This document shows positions 60,197 to 64,000 of a DNA stretch of 64,000 nucleotides, piece by piece; position 1 is the first letter of the stretch; every line of letters begins with the position of its first letter. Under the pieces are notes generated by a model that worked only from the letters and a program-made list of their open reading frames with translations, was not told the DNA's origin and ran no database searches. The position numbers and the translations under genes were made by a program. The stretch comes from Streptomyces platensis. Its GTDB lineage: Bacteria > Actinomycetota > Actinomycetes > Streptomycetales > Streptomycetaceae. The DNA lies in contig NZ_CP023691.1 of the NCBI RefSeq assembly GCF_008704855.1, positions 6,758,001 through 6,822,000 on the forward strand, written 5' to 3'.

Positions 60197-60223
60197 AAGG
60201 CAGCCAAGACGTGAGGAGCACTC

Positions 60224-61549
60224 ATGGCCTTGCGCCGCAGAACCCTGCTCGCGGGCGGTCTCGCCGCCGGAGCCGGGCTCACCAGCGGTTGCGCGGGCAA
60301 GCCCTTGGACAGCCTGCTGACCCAGGCCGCCCACGTCCCGCGTACCCCGGCCACCCTCGTCTGGTGGGTGTCCGAAATCCCCTCCCGGAACGGCCCGGTG
60401 GTGGCCGACCTGATCATCCGGGCCTTCGAACGCCGCCATCCGCACCTCCGGGTCCGGAAATCGAACGCCCTCAGCACCACCGACGGCAATCGCGCCGCGG
60501 TCACCACCCAGCTCGCGGGGGCCTCACCCACCCCCGACGTCTACCTCGGTGACACCACCTGGCCGGCCCAGTTCGGCGCCAACTCCCTTGCCCTGCCCGT
60601 GCAGACGCTGCTGCCCAAGGACTTCTGGTCGGACTATCCGGCGGCCCTGCGCCGGGTCAGCGAGTACCGCGGAACCGTGTACGCGCTGCCCTTCTTCACC
60701 GACAACTCCTTCCTCTTCTACCGGAAGGACCTGCTGGCCAAGCACGGTCTGCCGGTGCCGCGCACCTGGGAGGAGCTGCTGCGCACGGCGCGCCGGATCC
60801 AACGGGCCGGCGACGCCGCCTACGGCTTCCTCTGGCAGGCCTCCGTATCGGAGTCGCTGACCTGCAATGTCACCGAGTTCCTGGCCGATGCCCAGGCCCC
60901 CGTACTGGACCGGGCGGGGCGGGTGGCGCTGAGCGGACCGGGCGCGGAGCGGGCCTTCGCGCTGATGCGGGAGTTCACCGAGACCGGTGTCACGCCCCGT
61001 ACGGTCACCACCTACGCGGAAGCGGACTCCCAGGACGCCTTCACCGGCGGCCGCGGCGTCTTTCTGCGCAACTGGTCCTACGCCTGGGGCAACGCGGCCG
61101 ACCGCTCGGTCTCCAAGGTGGCCGGCCGGGTCGGCGTCGTGCCCCGCCCCGGCTTCGACGGTGACGGTCCGCGCGGGGTGAGCTGTGCCGGCGGCTGGAG
61201 CAATTTCGTCAATCCCAACTCCCAGCATCTCGGGGCCGCGGTCGCCTTCGCCCGCTTCTGCGCCGGAGAAGAGGCGCAGATGATCCTGCTGAAGCACGCC
61301 GGGGTGATTCCGGCACTCGACGACGTACTGACCCGGCCGGAGGCCCGCCGGGTCGGCGATCCCACGCTCACCCGGGCCAGGGAACTGCGCCTGGTCGCCC
61401 GGCCGGTGCAGACCCCCTACTACCCCCAGGTCAGCAAGGCGCTCTACACCCAGGCCAACGCGGTGACCGGCGGCCGGGCCACGCCCGCCCAGGCCGTGCG
61501 CGCGGCCCGTGCCGACATCCGGACCGCGCTGGAAGGCAGGGCGCTGTGA
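60224..61549 (+). CDS. Sugar-binding lipoprotein of the agl-like ABC transporter
   Basis: 441 residues. Tat-type signal (LRRRTLLAGGLAAGAGL) and lipobox (LTSGC) predict a lipid-anchored extracellular protein. The MBP-like body shows LVWWVSEIPSRNGPVVADLI, LAGASPTPDVYLGDTTWPAQ, VYALPFFTDNSFLFYRKDLL, TWEELLRTARRIQRAGDAAY and GGWSNFVNPNSQHLGAA. It resembles trehalose/maltose- and alpha-glucoside-binding proteins. It is the first gene of the operon with two permeases and an alpha-glucosidase, so the ligand is probably an alpha-glucoside. Confidence 0.94.
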   Translation: MALRRRTLLAGGLAAGAGLTSGCAGKPLDSLLTQAAHVPRTPATLVWWVSEIPSRNGPVVADLIIRAFERRHPHLRVRKSNALSTTDGNRAAVTTQLAGASPTPDVYLGDTTWPAQFGANSLALPVQTLLPKDFWSDYPAALRRVSEYRGTVYALPFFTDNSFLFYRKDLLAKHGLPVPRTWEELLRTARRIQRAGDAAYGFLWQASVSESLTCNVTEFLADAQAPVLDRAGRVALSGPGAERAFALMREFTETGVTPRTVTTYAEADSQDAFTGGRGVFLRNWSYAWGNAADRSVSKVAGRVGVVPRPGFDGDGPRGVSCAGGWSNFVNPNSQHLGAAVAFARFCAGEEAQMILLKHAGVIPALDDVLTRPEARRVGDPTLTRARELRLVARPVQTPYYPQVSKALYTQANAVTGGRATPAQAVRAARADIRTALEGRAL

Positions 61550-62538
61550 ATGCCGTGACCTCGTCCGCGACCGTCCCCCGGAGCCCGGCCCCGCCGCCGG
61601 CCGGACCGCGTACCGGGCCCGTGCCGCGCGGCGGCGGCCCGGCCCGGGTGAGCCGCCGCAAGCGGGCCCGCACCGGCTGGTTCTTCGCCTCGCCGGCGCT
61701 GCTCACCATCGCCGCCGTGACGGTCTTCCCGGTGCTCTTCTCGGTGGTGCTCAGCTTCGCCGATGTCCGCCTGGAGTACGGCGGGTTCCGGCTGCTGTCC
61801 CTGACGGGCGACCATTACGCCGCCGTGCTGAGCAGCCCGGAATGGCGCCATGCGCTCCTCTTCACCTTCGGCTTCACCGCGGTGACCGTCCTGCTGGAGC
61901 TGGTGCTCGGCACCGCGGCGGCGCTCGTACTGGAACGGCTGGGAGCCGCCCGCGGCTGGGTGCTGGCGGTCCTGCTGCTGCCCTGGGCTCTGATCAATGT
62001 CGTCGCCGCCCAGTTGTGGGGATATCTCTTCAACGGCACCTACGGCGGGCTGACCTGGCTCTTCGAGCAGATCCTCGGCCATCAGCCGGACATCCTCGGG
62101 CAGCCCGCCTCCGCCATGGGCGCCATGGTGGTGGTCGATGTATGGAAGACCACGCCCTTTGTCGCGATTGTCGTTCTCGCCGGGCTGATGCTGATCCCCG
62201 GGGATGTCTACGAGGCGGCGGAGATCGACGGCGCCGGCGCCTGGACGACGTTCTGGAAGGTGACCCTGCCGCAGCTGCGGCCGATCATGGCCATCGCGGT
62301 CCTCTTCCGTATCCTCCAGGCCTTTGGCATCTTCGACCTGCCGTTCGTCCTGACCCAGGGCGGACCGGGAACCGCCACCGAATCCCTGGCGATCCTCGGC
62401 TACAAAACGCTCTTCCAGAACCTCGACATCGGCCGGGGCGCGGCGGTGGCCACCACCTCCGCGGTCATCGTGATCGGCTGCTGTCTGCTCTTCCTGCGGG
62501 TCTTCCGGACGCAGGCCGACGAAGGAGGGCGGGCATGA
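61546..62538 (+). CDS. Alpha-glucoside ABC transporter permease, MalF/AglF type
   Basis: 330 residues from a GTG overlapping the binding-protein stop (GTGA). A Pro/Arg-rich cytoplasmic tail of about 45 residues precedes the first helix (WFFASPALLTIAAVTVFPVL). The EAA loop is YEAAEIDGAGAWTTFWKVTL. FVLTQGGPGTATESLAILGY is typical of MalF-like proteins. It forms the channel with the next gene; no ATPase is encoded, as with MsiK-dependent systems. Confidence 0.93.
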   Translation: MNAVTSSATVPRSPAPPPAGPRTGPVPRGGGPARVSRRKRARTGWFFASPALLTIAAVTVFPVLFSVVLSFADVRLEYGGFRLLSLTGDHYAAVLSSPEWRHALLFTFGFTAVTVLLELVLGTAAALVLERLGAARGWVLAVLLLPWALINVVAAQLWGYLFNGTYGGLTWLFEQILGHQPDILGQPASAMGAMVVVDVWKTTPFVAIVVLAGLMLIPGDVYEAAEIDGAGAWTTFWKVTLPQLRPIMAIAVLFRILQAFGIFDLPFVLTQGGPGTATESLAILGYKTLFQNLDIGRGAAVATTSAVIVIGCCLLFLRVFRTQADEGGRA

Positions 62539-63383
62539 ACCGCCGTACACCGGCGTCCGGTATCCGCCGGTACCTCAACGCCGTCAACCTCGGTGGTCTG
62601 GCGATGGTCGTGCTGTCGACCCTGCCGCTCTACTGGATGATCGCGTCGTCCTTCAAGGGGCCGGGCGAGATCAGCGCCGCCCCGCCCGGCCTGGTGCCGG
62701 AGTCGGCGACGCTCGGCAACTACGCGGAGGCGTTCGTCCGCAACGGCATCGGCCGCTATCTGCTCAACAGCGTGCTGGTGTCCTCGGTTTCCACGGTCGC
62801 CGTGCTGGGGCTGTCCTTCTTCGCGGGGTACGCCCTGGCCCGCACCCCGCTGCGCGGCCGCGGCGCCATCATGACGACGCTGCTGATGCTGTCCGTCTTC
62901 CCGCCGATCGCGCTGGTCGTCCCGCTGTTCCTGCTGGAGCGGCAACTGGGGCTGCTGAACAGCTACGCGGGCCTGATCGTGCCCTATGTCGCGCTCAATC
63001 TGCCGTTCGCCATCTGGATCATGCGCAACTACCTGGTCGGTATCCCCCGTGAGCTGGAGGAGGCGGCCACCGTCGACGGCGCGGGGCCGCTGCGCACCGT
63101 CCTGACCGTGATCGCGCCGCTGGCCCGGCCGGGGCTGTTCACCGCGGGCATCTTCACCTTCACCGCGACCTGGGCGGAGTTCCTGCTGGCGCTGACCTTC
63201 AACAGTGAGGACGGCCACCGCACCGTCCCGGTCGGGATCGCCCTGTTCACCAGCCAGTACACGGTCCCCTACGGGACGCTGTTCGCGGGGGCCGTGGCGG
63301 CCACCGTCCCGATCGGCGTCCTGGTCATGATCTTCCGCCGCTCGATCGTCTCGGGCATGACCTCAGGGGCGGTGAAGGGATGA
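62535..63383 (+). CDS. Alpha-glucoside ABC transporter permease, MalG/AglG type
   Basis: 282 residues; ATG overlaps the previous stop (ATGA) and is preceded by GAAGGAGGG. Six helices run from LNAVNLGGLAMVVLSTLPLY. The EAA loop is LEEAATVDGAGPLRTVLTVI, and the C-terminus RRSIVSGMTSGAVKG is the MalG hallmark. Partner of the preceding permease. A 150-base spacer separates it from the glycosidase gene. Confidence 0.93.
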   Translation: MNRRTPASGIRRYLNAVNLGGLAMVVLSTLPLYWMIASSFKGPGEISAAPPGLVPESATLGNYAEAFVRNGIGRYLLNSVLVSSVSTVAVLGLSFFAGYALARTPLRGRGAIMTTLLMLSVFPPIALVVPLFLLERQLGLLNSYAGLIVPYVALNLPFAIWIMRNYLVGIPRELEEAATVDGAGPLRTVLTVIAPLARPGLFTAGIFTFTATWAEFLLALTFNSEDGHRTVPVGIALFTSQYTVPYGTLFAGAVAATVPIGVLVMIFRRSIVSGMTSGAVKG

Positions 63384-63533
63384 TCCCGGCCCCCGCGCCG
63401 GCCGCCTCCGCCGCACCCGACCCGGCGCCGCGCAGCGCCGTGCCCTCGCCCAGCTACCGCTGGAAGGGGCCCCACCCCAGCTACGACTGGGAGCTGCCCC
63501 CATGCGTCCGCTACCGCCCGGAAAGGCCTCCAC

Positions 63534-64000
63534 GTGACCTCTCAGCGCCTCGACTCCGCCCGCGACACCACCGACTGGTGGCGGCAGGCCGTCGTCTACC
63601 AGGTGTACCCGCGCAGCTTCGCCGACTCCGACGGCGACGGCATCGGTGACCTCCCCGGCATCACCTCCCGGCTGGCCTACCTCGCCGGCCTCGGCGTGGA
63701 CGCCGTCTGGCTGAGCCCCTTCTACCCCTCGGAGCTGGCCGACGGCGGCTATGACGTCGCCGACTACCGCGATGTCGACCCGCGGCTGGGCACCCTCGAC
63801 GACTTCGACGCCATGGTGGCCGAGGCACACCGCCTGGGCCTCAAGGTGATGGTGGACATCGTGCCCAACCACTCCTCCCACCAGCACCAGTGGTTCCAGG
63901 AGGCGCTGCGCGCCGAGCCCGGATCCGCCGCGCGGGAGCGCTATGTCTTCCGCGAGGGCAAGGGCGAGCACGGTGAACTGCCGCCCACCGACTGGATCTC
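63534..64000 (+). CDS. GH13 alpha-glucosidase, AglA-like (3' end outside window)
   Basis: GTG at 63534 with GGAAAGG about nine bases upstream; 155 codons are visible. TDWWRQAVVYQVYPRSFADS and DGDGIGDLPGITSRLAYL are the classical start of oligo-1,6-/alpha-glucosidases of GH13. VDAVWLSPFYPSELADGGYD and conserved region I (VMVDIVPNHSSHQHQWFQEA) follow. The catalytic Asp and Glu lie beyond the window. Being last in the transporter operon and lacking a signal peptide, it hydrolyses imported alpha-glucosides inside the cell. Confidence 0.92.
   Translation, partial: MTSQRLDSARDTTDWWRQAVVYQVYPRSFADSDGDGIGDLPGITSRLAYLAGLGVDAVWLSPFYPSELADGGYDVADYRDVDPRLGTLDDFDAMVAEAHRLGLKVMVDIVPNHSSHQHQWFQEALRAEPGSAARERYVFREGKGEHGELPPTDWI

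Noticed and set aside
63380..63649. 89-codon ORF overlapping the end of the MalG-type gene (ATGA) and the start of the alpha-glucosidase
   Set aside because: Its second half lies in the wrong frame of the GH13 start and the first part is Ala/Pro-rich without similarity; kept only as an unproven coupling leader.

Overview
The window is high-GC actinobacterial DNA and most likely a Streptomyces chromosome. The evidence is strong G/C bias at third codon positions, GTG and TTG starts, GC-rich hairpin terminators without T-tracts, twin-arginine lipoproteins, a SARP/AfsR regulator, a SAV2148-family protein and a bla-blaA-blaB unit laid out as known from Streptomyces cacaoi. I found no rRNA, tRNA, CRISPR array or complete insertion sequence.

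Left part (1-13.8 kb) is carbohydrate metabolism with scattered debris. A PucR regulator runs off the left edge, divergent from a DJ-1/PfpI protein. The maltodextrin-to-trehalose enzymes TreZ and TreY and the debranching enzyme GlgX all lie on the minus strand but not in one operon. Between them sit an FHA protein, a decapitated and frameshifted OtrA/Tet(M)-type ribosomal-protection remnant, a dihydrolipoyl dehydrogenase with a divergent LysR regulator, and a broken MFS transporter gene.

13.8-22.9 kb holds two adjacent secreted proteins that together make one copper amine oxidase split over two genes, a SAV2148-family protein, a 1107-residue SARP-NTPase-TPR regulator, a short-chain dehydrogenase, a 60-bp MITE-like palindrome and a DnaQ-like exonuclease preceded by a translationally coupled 35-codon ORF.

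22.9-39.3 kb holds an aminoglycoside-phosphotransferase-fold kinase, a CUT1 sugar ABC operon, a secreted subtilisin, a TetR/MFS pair with a double palindromic operator, a family 2 glycosyltransferase, a DinB-like protein, the beta-lactamase regulon and a large SpoIIE-type phosphatase.

39.5-45.6 kb is a NarL-type two-component system followed by a MacB-like ABC transporter. 45.6-49.9 kb carries a frameshifted hypothetical gene and an accessory DnaE1-type DNA polymerase III alpha subunit. 50.4-53.2 kb is the most intriguing locus: three co-directional genes for two zinc-ribbon membrane proteins and a small membrane protein. Two of them share a Gly/Ala/Val-rich motif (GIIA...SAVASG), at the C-terminus of one and the N-terminus of the other. 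That pattern suggests motif-to-motif assembly, but it is unproven.

53.3-64 kb has a MerR regulator and a P450 whose promoter carries a MerR-like dyad, two alpha/beta hydrolases, a lone DegT-type aminotransferase, and an agl-like operon: a divergent LacI regulator, a binding protein, two permeases and a GH13 alpha-glucosidase cut by the right edge.
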